Assembly: GCA_947623455.1 (NCBI GenBank) | Contig: OX392541.1 | Location: 6,028,701-6,092,700 of the forward strand | Source of the DNA: Mimachlamys varia | Taxonomy: Eukaryota; Mollusca; Bivalvia; Pectinida; Pectinidae | Direction: 5' to 3' | Length of the DNA stretch: 64,000 nucleotides | In this document: positions 13,901-25,900 of the stretch, in pieces | Layout of the letters: every line of letters starts with the position of its first letter | Numbering within the stretch: position 1 is the first letter of the stretch | Position numbers and translations under genes: made by a program | Notes under the pieces: generated by a model | The model's input: the letters and a program-made list of their open reading frames with translations, nothing else | Told to the model about the DNA's origin: nothing | Database searches by the model: none

Positions 13901-16900
13901 GAAATTCAATCCTAATTTCTCTGCAATGGCCGTTCCGCTTACCGACCTTACGAAGAAAGGGTGTCCTAACAAAGTGCTTTGGAAAGATGTTCACACCAGA
14001 GCATTCTCGACGCTTAAAAAGTTGTTGACAGCGGAACCAGTTTTGAAACTGCGAGATCTTCAGAAGAAATTTATTTTGCGTACAGATGTATCTGACACAG
14101 GATTGGGAGTTCTTTTGCGGGAGGAAGATGGAGTGAAGATGCCCGTAGCTTACGCCAGCAGGAAATTGTTGTCCAGAGAGAAAAGCTACGCCATCATGCA
14201 GAAAGAGTGCTTAGCAATCGTCTGCAGTTTACAGAAATTCGAGCCATACATCTATGGAAGGGGATTTGTGCTTGAGACAGATCATTACCCGCTCACATAT
14301 TTACACAAATCCAAGACAGCCAACGCAAGACTCGTGAGATGGGCGTTGCTACTACAACCTCATAGATTGAAGATATGAGCCATTAAAGGTGTAGCGAATT
14401 GGCTAGAATATGGAATACGTTATTCGGAAGCGGTAGGATTGTGTCACGTACGCAAGTATATTTAGAGTTAATATTTGTTAAGTATGTTAGGTAAGAAAAT
14501 AAGAGGTAGGTATTTTTAAAGTATTAGACGGAAGTACATCAGGCGTGGTGGTGTTTTGAAAGCACGGGAGAGACCTTGTATAGTACGGGTGGATATGACA
14601 TTTTCCGTTATTATTATGTGATATCATTCGTCTTTTTTTCCCTGCTTCTCCTTTTCATCCCTGCTTCTCCAACCTATGGTGTTTACATGTCGCAGTTGAT
14701 TCGGTATTCCAGGGCTTGCTCTAAATATCGGGATTTTCGTGATCGATGTCGACTGCTGACAAACAAACTAACAACACAAGGATTCGAGAGATGCAGGTTG
14801 ATCAGTACTATGGGCAAGTTTTATGGTCGCCATCTTTGTCTCATTGAGAAATATTCTGTATCTTTATGTGATATGAAGATGGACGTTTTTGAGTATGCTC
14901 ATTAGTGTGTTTACTTGTTGTGATTGACAATGATACTCGGTTCTCATTTTGAGAACTTGATGTTTATTTTGGATGTGACAAAAGATTTACATGGCGGGTG
15001 TCGTCGATGAAGCAGAAGACGCTTACTCTTCCGGAACACCTGGTCTTAGTCTCTTGTACTTTTGCAAGGGTCTCCATGTAAATCTTTCCTTTGTTCAAAT
15101 TTTGCCCCTGGTTTAATCGATTTTGAGTTTGGATTATGATTATGTTGAAGCTTCGGTATTCTCTTATTTTATTTGTGAACCAGGCACAGGATACTGTCTG
15201 TGGTAAGTGTACCTACCTTCTCTTTAATTCTATTCTGTATTTAGATTTTGTATTATTTGTCTGTACCAATATAGTTATCTGTTCAAGCCATCTAACTCTA
15301 TCGGTGCGGTCCAATCATGCATGACTATTATGAGTGATGTTTATGCAGATGTGATATGTTATATTTACCAATGTTTTGAAGTATAAATACTTAAGATACA
15401 TGCATTACTATTGAATTGAAGTAATAAAATCGTAATTGGTTTATGTTAAATGTGGTTTTATTGCGTATACCGTGCATTTGTTCGATAAAATAATGTATGG
15501 AAGCGATGATCCATGTAGGCATAGCTTAGTGTACTGGGTACGCAGTCGAGTTGAAAAAATGCCATAATGTAACAATGTTAGATTTTGCTATATTTCGGAC
15601 CTACACACTAGTTTTAGGTATCAAAAGGCATATTTATATAAATCTTATGTTTAACAATTACAGTTGATAGTTAACTATTGTTAATTAGCATATTTTCTGG
15701 ATTAAGACTAGATATTGAGGATCGTATGAAACTGGGAGTGATTGAGTGTAATTATTTTGATAATTACTTTCTGTAGTTTCACATGACGGCAGTCAAGGCT
15801 TAATGCTTGTTAACCAGTCAGGACCAGGCGTGATGTCAACACCGTACATACAACCTTACTACGGAATCCATCATCACATTCATAGAATGTTATTGTTGTT
15901 AATACGTATTTAAGACTGTGGTTAATTCATTTGTGATTACCGAATCACAAATCGAAGCTCGTCCCACGTGACAAGGTGTATTGCCCTAGACAGGTCAGTA
16001 CTACACACCTAGAAATGAGAGAATACATTGTCCATCATTATCTATTATATATTGATAAGAGAATTCAGAGAGAGTCTGTAAAAGTTGCTATTGTTGTTAT
16101 TATCTGTTACTGTTATTTTGCCACTTGGTCCCGTTAATAAACGGTAACCGTAAAGGTGTGCGTAAACTTATTTTATGTTTTCTAGTTCTTATTTAGTTAC
16201 TTAGACCTAGTCAGTTATTGGTTTTGTAATAACTTATAAGTTCCTGGGGGCTTGTCAAAAGCATAATAGACAAATATTTAGAAAAGTTGTGTTCTCCATA
16301 TGTAAAGGGGTTGAGCCAGGGGTGACCACCGTTACAATTTTTCGTAGTAATTGGTGTTTAAATCAATAGGAAAAAAAGATATACGAACATAAATATAAAC
16401 AAAAATTTGCAAATCATGTGTGATCTTTTAATGCGAAGCGTTATGAGATGCACATGCAGGATGCATCCGATTTTATGTAGAAAACTGAAGTATAACTATC
16501 TTTTTAATAATTTTCTTTTTTACTTATGCATATTTTGTTTAGATAATAGCTATATTATTGTGGCTTCTTGTCACTTTTGCCTATTTTGGTAGCTTTATGA
16601 CATAGTATAGATTGTGGCAATTGCATGTAGCGAAGTGAGCCTCTAATATATTTGTATGCTTGTATGAAAGGATAAAACATCATATTTCAGGTTAATACTA
16701 GGTATTTAAGAGTTAATGTTATCACTTTAGAAAAATGCTTCAAGATAACAAATGGAATCATTAGCATGGATACAATGCCTACATCATTCTCGTATAAAGC
16801 AAAGCAAGGGTTAAAGCTTATAATACAGATACATTATTTATAACACTGAAAAGCATTACTCGTTAAAACTGTATGCAGATAATTCACGATGTAGCCCCAA

Positions 16901-19900
16901 GCTAGCGTGTAGCCAAGGTTCCAGGCTGGGAGACTCGTGCAGTCTAGAGCGAATGGAACATCGTTCCCTAAAACAAAATATAAGTATCATTCATGGATGT
17001 TGTTGACTTACTACCTAGTTATATAAGAGTGCCAACAAAGTCTTAACCAAGACGAAATCGACGTCAATTGTTAATAATTATTTAATTATAAGTAGGAATC
17101 CAAAGAAGGAAAAGTCCTGAAATGGCATAGGGGATGTTAAACATGCCTTTTTTGCATAGAGCACTATTGCATTATAATACAAGTGACATAACACAAAACA
17201 TCACACTGCTGTTTTTTAAAAACAAAGTGTTACATATTTATTAAACAACCAATACAAAGCTAAGTCCATTGTCGCCTAGCATGTAAGGAACGTTTACCTT
17301 CTATCCATTGTCGCCTAGCATGTGAGGAACGTTTACCTTCTATCCATTGTCGCCTAGCATGTGAGGAACGTTTACCTTCTATCCATTGGCGCCTAGCATG
17401 TGAGGAACGTTTACCTTCTATCAATTGTCGCCTAGCATGTGAGGAACGTTTACCTTCTATCCATTGGCGCCTAGCATGTGAGGAACTTTTACCTTCTATC
17501 CATTGTCGCCTAGCATATAAGGAAAGTTTACCTTCTATCCATTGTCGCCTAGCATGCGAGGATCTTTTACCTTCTATCCATTGTCGCCTAGCATGTGAGG
17601 AACGTTTACCTTCTATCCATTGTCGCCTAGCATGCGAGGATCTTTTACTTCTATCCATTGTCGCCTAGCATGTGAGGAACTTTTACCTTCTATCCATTGT
17701 CGCCTAGCATGTGAGGAACTTTTACTTCTATCAATTGTCGCCTAGCATGTGAGGAACTTTTACTTTCTATCCATTGTCGCCTAGCATGCGAGGATCTTTT
17801 ACCTTCTATCCATTGTCGCCTAGCATGTAAGGAACGTTTACCTTCTATCCATTGTCGCCTAGCATGTGAGGAACTTTTACCTTCTATCTATTGTCGCCTA
17901 GCATGTGAGGAACGTTAACCTTCTATCCATTGGCGCCTAGCATGTAAGGAACGTTTACCTTCTATCCATTGTCGCCTAGCATGCGAGGATCTTTTACCTT
18001 CTATCCATTGTCGCCTAGCATGTAAGGAACGTTTATCTTCTATCCAATGTCGCCTAGCATGTGAGGAACGTTTATCTTCTATCCATTGTCGCCTAGCATG
18101 TGAGGAACGTTTACCTTCTATCCATTGTCGCCTAGCATGTGAGGAACGTTTACCTTCTATCAATTGTCGCCTAGCATGTGAGGAACGTTTATCTTCTATC
18201 CATTGTCGCCTAGCATATGAGGAACTTTTACCTTCTATCCATTGTCGCCTAGCATATGAGGAACGTTTACCTTCTATCCATTGTCGCCAAGCATGCGAGG
18301 ATGTTTTACTTCAATCCATTGTCGCCTAGCATGTGAGGAACTTTTACCTTCTATCCATTGTCGCCTAGCATGTGAGGAACTTTTACTTCTATCAATTGTC
18401 GCCTAGCATGTGAGGAACTTTTACCTTCTATCCATTGTCGCCTAGCATGCGAGGATCTTTTACCTTCTATCCATTGTCGCCTAGCATGTAAGGAACGTTT
18501 ACCTTCTATCCATTGTCGCCTAGCATGTGAGGAACGTTTACCTTCTATCCATTGTCGCCTAGCATGTAAGGAACTTTTACCTTCTATCCATTGTCGCCTA
18601 GCATGCGAGGATCTTTCACCTTCTATCCATTGTCGTCTAGCATGCGAGGATCTTTTACCTTCTATCCATTGTCGTCTAGCATGTGAGGAACTTTTACTTC
18701 TATCCATTGTCGCCTAGCATGTGAGGAACTTTTACTTCTATCCATTGTCGCCTAGCATGTGAGGAACTTTTACCTTCTATCCATTGTCGCCTAGCATGTG
18801 AGGAACGTTTACCTTCTATCAATTGTCGCCTACCATGTGAGGAACTTTTACCTTCTATCCATTGTCGCCTAGCATGTGCGGAACTTTTACCTTCTGTCAA
18901 TTGTCGCCTAGCATATGAGGAAAGTTTACCTTCTATCAATTGTCGTCTAGCATGTGAGGAACGTTTATCTTCTATCCATTGTCCTCTAGCATTTGAGGAA
19001 CCTTTACCTTCTATCCATTGTCGCCAAGCATGTGAGGAACTTTTACCTTCTATCAATTGTCGCCTAGCATGTGAGGATCTTTTACCTTCTATCCATTGTC
19101 GCCTAGCATGTGAGGAACTTTTACCTTCTATCCATTGTCGTCTAGCATGTAAGGAACTTTATCTTCTATCCATTGTCGCCTAGCATGTGAGGAACTTTTA
19201 CTTCTATCCATTGTCGCCTAGCATGTGAGGAACTTTTATCTTATATCCATTGTCGCCTAGCATGCGAGGAACTTTTACCTTCTATCCATTGCAGTATCCT
19301 TTCTTCATATCCATGTTTCTTTTCCAGATATTTGATCCATCTTAGTGCGTCTGGAATATGTTTTTCCTCCAGGTTGATGAGGACGGGCAGTATGTTGAGA
19401 TCGTGTCTTTCTACGCCTTCGTTCAGGATTTCAATCAGCCTGTAGCCCATGACATTGTCCTTAAGTGACTCCCTGGACAGAAGCAGTATAACCCAACGGC
19501 TGCTCTCAATGGCTTCTCGTAACGCTGTAGTGTAAGATACATGCATTGATATTCCTTACCTCATGATATTAATGGCTTCCCATTTACAGTCACAGATCGA
19601 CTACAAACAAGCATTTATGGGTCATGTATATTTATTTATTTACTTATCTATTTATCATTTGTGGGTCATGTCTATTTATTAATTTACTTATCTATTTATA
19701 ATTTGTTGGTCATGTATATTATTTGTTAACTTATCTATTTATCATGTTTGGGTCAAGTCTATTTATTTATTTATTTATCACTTGTGGGTCATGTCTATTT
19801 ATTTGTTGACTTGTATTATTTTATTTTGTGGGTCATGTCTATTTATTTATTTATTTACTTATCTGTTTATCATTTGTGGATCATATTTATTTATATATTT

Positions 19901-22900
19901 ATGTACTTATCTGTTTATCATTTGTGGGTCAGGTATACTTATGTGTTTACTTATCTTTTTATCATTTATTGGTCATGCCTTTTTATTTATTTGTTTACTA
20001 ATCTGTTTATCATATGTGGGTCATGTTTATTATTATTTACTTATCTTTTTATCATTTATTGGCCATGACTTTTTATTTATTAACTGATCTATTTAACGTT
20101 GGTCATGTCTATTTCTTTATTCACTTATATATTTATCATTTGTGGGTTATACCTATTTATTTATTTACTTATATGTTTGTCATTTTTGGGTCATGCCTAT
20201 TTATTTTTTTAATTATCTTTCTATCATTTGTGGGTCATGTCTATTCATTTATTATTTACTTATCTGTTTATCATTTGTGGGTCATATTTATTGATATAAC
20301 TATCTACTTATCTGTTTATCATTTGTGGGTCATGTCTATTTATTTGTTAACTTATATATTTATCATTTCTGGGTCATGTTTATTTATATATTTATTTACT
20401 TATCTGTTTATCATTTGTGGGTCATATTTATTTATATATTCATTTACTTATCTTTTTATCATTTTTGGGGCATGTCTATTTATTCATTAACTTATATATT
20501 TATCATTTGTGGGTCATGTCTATTTATTTATTAACTTAAATATTTATCATTTGTGGGTCATGTCTATAAATATATTTATTTACTTATCTGTTTATCATTT
20601 GTGGGTCATGTCTATTTATTTATTTACTTATCTGTTTATCATTTGTGGGTCATATTTATTTATATATTTATTTAATTATCTTTTTATCATTTGTGGGTCA
20701 TGTCTTTTTATTTATTTACTTATCTGTTTATCATTTGTGGGTCATATTTATTTATATATTTATTTAATTATCTTTTTATCATTTGTGGGTCATGTCTTTT
20801 TATTTATTTACTTATCTGTTTATCATTTGTGGGTCATATTTATTTATATATTCATTTACTTATCTTTTTATCATTTTTGGGGCATGTCTATTTATTTATT
20901 TACCTGTCTGTTTATCATTTGTGGGTCATGTCTATTTATTTATTAACTTATATATTTATCATTTGTGGGTCATGTCTATTTATTTATTAACTTATATATT
21001 TATCATTTGTTGGTCTATTTATTTATAAATTTATTTACTTATCTGTTTATCATTTGTGGGTCATGTCTATTTATTTATTTATTTACTTATCTGTTTATCA
21101 TTTTCGGGTCATGCCTATTTATATTTTTATTTACTAATCTGTTTATCATTTGTGGGTCATGTCTATTTCTTTATTTACTTATCTTTTTATCATATGTGGG
21201 TCATGTTTATTATCATTTACTTATCTTTTGATCATTTATTGGCCATGACTTTTTATTTATTAACTGATCTATTTAACACTTTTGGGTCATGTCTATTTAT
21301 TTATTTAATATAAACTTTAATATAAACTTTATTTCATTCCAACAGTATATATACAACATTATAGACAGAGAATATGCAGGAATAGGATCCAGAAACAAGT
21401 TTAAAAAAAACTTATATTAATCCGTTTCCATTAGATAAATGATTAACTAAACAATAATTGGACATGATGGCATAATTGTGGAAAATATGTAACTGAAAAT
21501 TGGGAGGATATATTGAGTATGAATGGAATATGAGATGGGGATGAGGTTGGGTATGAGTGAGTGATGGGGTGGGGAAGGGTTTGGTGGGGAGGGGTTGGGG
21601 TGGGTTAATGGATGAGGAAGATGTAGGAATTGCCCGTGCCAATGACAACAGAAAATATAAGGCATAGAATAGATTAAGGATGACTGAAACAGAAACCTTA
21701 GCTAAACCGTTCGGAGTTAACAATGAAAGACTGTACGCATGAAAATATTGTTATGTTTTCATCATATGATAGCTCTTCATTCCCGAACAAAAGTAGATTG
21801 ATTGTTAATGGATGATTTATGTTATTAAACATACGCAGACGTATTTGTGAGAAGAGACGACAGTGTAATAGATAATGCTCATTGGTTTCATTTGATTCCA
21901 TACAGGGACATATAGGACTATCAATAAGATTTCTTCGGTGAAGGTAAAATTTAAGAGAACTGCACTCCATTCTTAGTCTAGCGTGGATAATCTGACCCAT
22001 TCTGCTACCAGCAAAGTAGTACATTGGAACTTTGTGAGTAAGCTTACGTAGATATGATTTCAGTTTAAAAATAGAAGGATCATTTTTAACACAGTCTGGC
22101 AAAGAGTTCCATATACTGATAACTGATGGCAAAAAGGATTTAGTGAAAAAAGTCGTTTGGCATGATGGTGTACGAAAATTGTTTCCCATGCGAGTAGCAT
22201 GATTGTGGCAGTCACGATTACGTTGGGGAAGGATATTTTGTAGATATTGGGGCGCTAGGCCATGAACTATTTTGTGAAAAAGTATAAGCTTATGCTGTTT
22301 TCTTCTTTCCTCAAGTGGAAGCCAACCTGTTTCGGTATATAATCTTACTCTACTTGTTAGTTTAGTGCCGCCAGTCACTATGCGTGCGGCTTCTAGTTGC
22401 AAATTTTCTAATAAAACATATTGGGATTTGGTAAGACCATCCCACAATATATCACCATACTCTATATGGGTCTTATGAGAGTGAAATACATAGTTTGAAG
22501 ACTATATCTATCTAAGGAAAATTTAAATTTACGTATAATATTCATTTTAGGGGAAATCTTAGAAATTATATAATCGATGTGCTCATTCCAGTATCCATTC
22601 CCTGAAAGAAAAATTCCTAAGTGCTTGTGCGAAGTAACCTCAGAAATGTCAGTACTGTTCATCATTTATTTATTTACTTATCTGTTTATCATTTGTGGGT
22701 CATATTTATTTATATATTTATTTACTTATCTGTTTATCATTTGTGGGTCATGTATATGTATTTGTTTACTTATCTATTTATCATTTACTGGTCATGCCTT
22801 TTTATTTATTTACTTATCTATTTATCATATGTGGGTCATGCCTTTTGATTTATTTATCTATTTTTCATAAACTCGTGGATCAGGACAACTCGCCCCGAAG

Positions 22901-25900
22901 ATGTTGAGATGCCGTGCGTGACGGTGTTGGGTGTAGTCTACACCTGGTCAAGCCTCTATATGGACTAAGACCACAATTAAATGCTTCCGGGTTCAGTACC
23001 CACGAATGAAGTCCCTTAGAAATCTAGGTGTTTTAGTTAAAACTATACTATGTCTGTTACAACTTGGTATTTGTGTACAAGTTTGGTGTTAAAATATTCT
23101 AGAGATGTCATTTTAACATTTACTGTGTAAATTTTTCATACTGTGCATGTTATTTTGGCGTAGGGTTCTGTATGACAAGTCCTGTTTTTACCCCTACCCC
23201 CTGACCCGGAAGTTTATATTTGACGTTGATGACACATGCAGACGATTATCTCAAGAAAAAGGCCAACATGCTATGCTGAAATTTTGATATTTTACTCGCA
23301 AGATGTTGCTCTTGACAGGTTAGAAAGGAAAGTTGGCTATCGGATTTAGGGAATTTGTTATAAAATTAAATGTTACAATGAAACATATAGTAAAATTAAT
23401 TGTGGTCTTAGTCCTATATGAATGGTCTAAAAATACATGTTTTTCTTTCTCAGATCCATGTTTTTGGACAGATTTTGATGACATTTAGCAGGATTATCCT
23501 ATGTAGCATGTCTGATATTTTGAAACTAATAATTTAGATAAACAAGTTAAATTAAATTAAAAATTAAAGTTTTTATTAATTTTAAATTTTAAATTTTAGT
23601 TTTTTTTTTATTCAGCACTGTATGTATATAGACACTTGAATTTTCATATGATATGTTTTTATGTATTCCTACATCTGATTTTTAAAGTAAAAATTGAGAA
23701 ATTCTGCAAATTATATCAAAACAGAATATTTGAAAAATCAGTTATAATTAAGTGCAAAACATGAAAGATTTGAATTTGGCAGGGATCATTAATAAAGAAT
23801 GGAAAATCAGTTAAGATGAGTTTTTAAAGAGCCAAGGGATTTGAAATTGGGGGAATGGGGGCTTGTACATAGACTATCATTTATGTTTTTGAAAGAAATT
23901 CATAAGTAAGAAGTGATATGGATTGGTCACATGTGTGCCTCAATAGTTAATTATGTGTAAATGTAATTCAGATTAGTTTAGAACATAATTTCATCTATAA
24001 TAACAGGCAGTATTGCTTAAGTTTCAATATTGTTAGCTATGGTCATCTAGTTTAAGAAACTCTTTGTTGAAATGAAAGGGGTTTGATTACAAAAAACAAC
24101 AAACAACTGTTTCTGAGGGTATTAGTTTTTGTTTGTGACAACTTTGTCCGAGCACCACCGACGGGGAGATTCCCTCTAGGTAGTCATCTATATATGTAGC
24201 TTATTATATTTGGTACATATATATTGGTATTTGAATTTTGTCTTGGATTTCAAAAAGTGTCCTCAAATGAAATGTCTTTTCTTCTCAATACAGGTGATCT
24301 TGATGTTGATTGTCTCCCCTACCCTGACCCGACCCGGTGCAGTGTGATGGACCAAGTTCACCTTTCTTGAAGTTGGATTTTGCGGCCTTTGTGTGTGCTG
24401 TCTCAGTGCTGTTTAACCAACAGTTAAAGTTTGCTCTCCTTGTGGTCAGAGGCATATACTTTTAAATACAATACAGAGAAGTGGACACAGATAAGTCTGG
24501 ACTAAAGGACCCAGCACTTATAGACGGGTAGCTGTCATCAGATTTGTTTGGATAGGCTGTCAGCACCAAGGACCCAGGCTTCTTCTCGGACACTTTAACA
24601 TCCGTGCTGGAGCTTGAGCATTAAGTGGAGTTTTGTGACAAGCCAACTAGTGTCCAGGGAGTTAACAGCACCCAACAAAAATGACATGGCTGGAAGACAA
24701 GATTGGTAGTGGAAGTTAACCACCTGAAAGGGAATGCTGATCCGAGCACCATCTGAATAGCTGGGTGAATGGTATAACAGCACATTATTTGGGAGTGCTA
24801 AGACACTAAGTATGAATGCCTTACAGGGAATGAGTTTGGGTGTCAAGAAAGCAGCCCCTAGGAAGTGGATACTAGCACGCACATTCAAAAACAAGTGGTG
24901 CTGAACCGGTACTTTGCTGAGAGGAAAAAGCTATGATGTCAACTATCCTTGAGGTCACCCTGACAGCACAGCAACAGCAAGCCTTGGGTGTGTCCATGAG
25001 TGGTCATACAGTTTGAGTGGTCAGTTGTCTATGTGATTATAGGTTCTAGAGCATTTTTTGAAGTTATGAAGACTGAATAAAGGTTAAGGCACAGTATAAA
25101 TGTTGTATTTTTTGAAAAATTTAAAAATTTGAAAATTTGATTTAAATTCTTCAAACTTAATTGAAGTTGAATATTGTGGTGTAAATACTTTATTTGAGGA
25201 TGTGAAAATATTATTCTACATCATAAATCACTTTACAGAATTTAAATATCATCATTTTTTCAAAAGATATGACATTTTCCCTTACCCTTGTAGCTAAAAA
25301 TTTGTGAAGAAAATGTCTGTCCAACTTAGCACAAAATTACAGCATGATAGTGGTTTTTAAATTTGTCATAACTTCTGTCTTATATGTCCTATAATGATGC
25401 GGTTTTCACCAAAAAGTTTCAAATTGCCTACAGTTTAAGGAAATATTAACTTTGCAAAATCAAAAAATGTTAAGTCCTATAATAGGACTAAGACCACAAT
25501 TAAATGCTTCCGGGTTCAGTACCCACGAATGAAGTCCCTTAGAAATCTAGGTGTTTTAGTTAAAACTATACTATGTCTGTTACAACTTGGTATTTGTGTA
25601 CAAGTTTGGTGTTAAAATATTCTAGAGATGTCATTTTAACATTTACTGTGTAAATTTTTCATACTGTGCATGTTATTTTGGCGTAGGGTTCTGTATGACA
25701 AGTCCTGTTTTTACCCCTACCCCCTGACCCGGAAGTTTATATTTGACGTTGATGACACATGCAGACGATTATCTCAAGAAAAAGGCCAACATGCTATGCT
25801 GAAATTTTGATATTTTACTCGCTAGATGTTGCTCTTGACAGGTTAGAAAGGAAAGTTGGCTATCGGATTTAGGGAATTTGTTATAAAATTAAATGTTACA

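Noticed and set aside
11640..14390. A copia-type element, suggested by integrase preceding RT
   Set aside because: RT, RNase H, Gag and the GPY/F-like integrase end are Ty3/gypsy-type, so an order variant within that group fits better.
17260..19056. A repeat protein with 13-residue units
   Set aside because: The frame is broken many times by 38-bp units, and the unit is explained as exon 9 border plus intron.
19241..19546. A SEFIR domain (IL-17 receptor family) instead of TIR
   Set aside because: When joined to exon 8 in phase, the βA box and the EAIESSRWVILLLS block fit TIR better, and the downstream CBD is STING.
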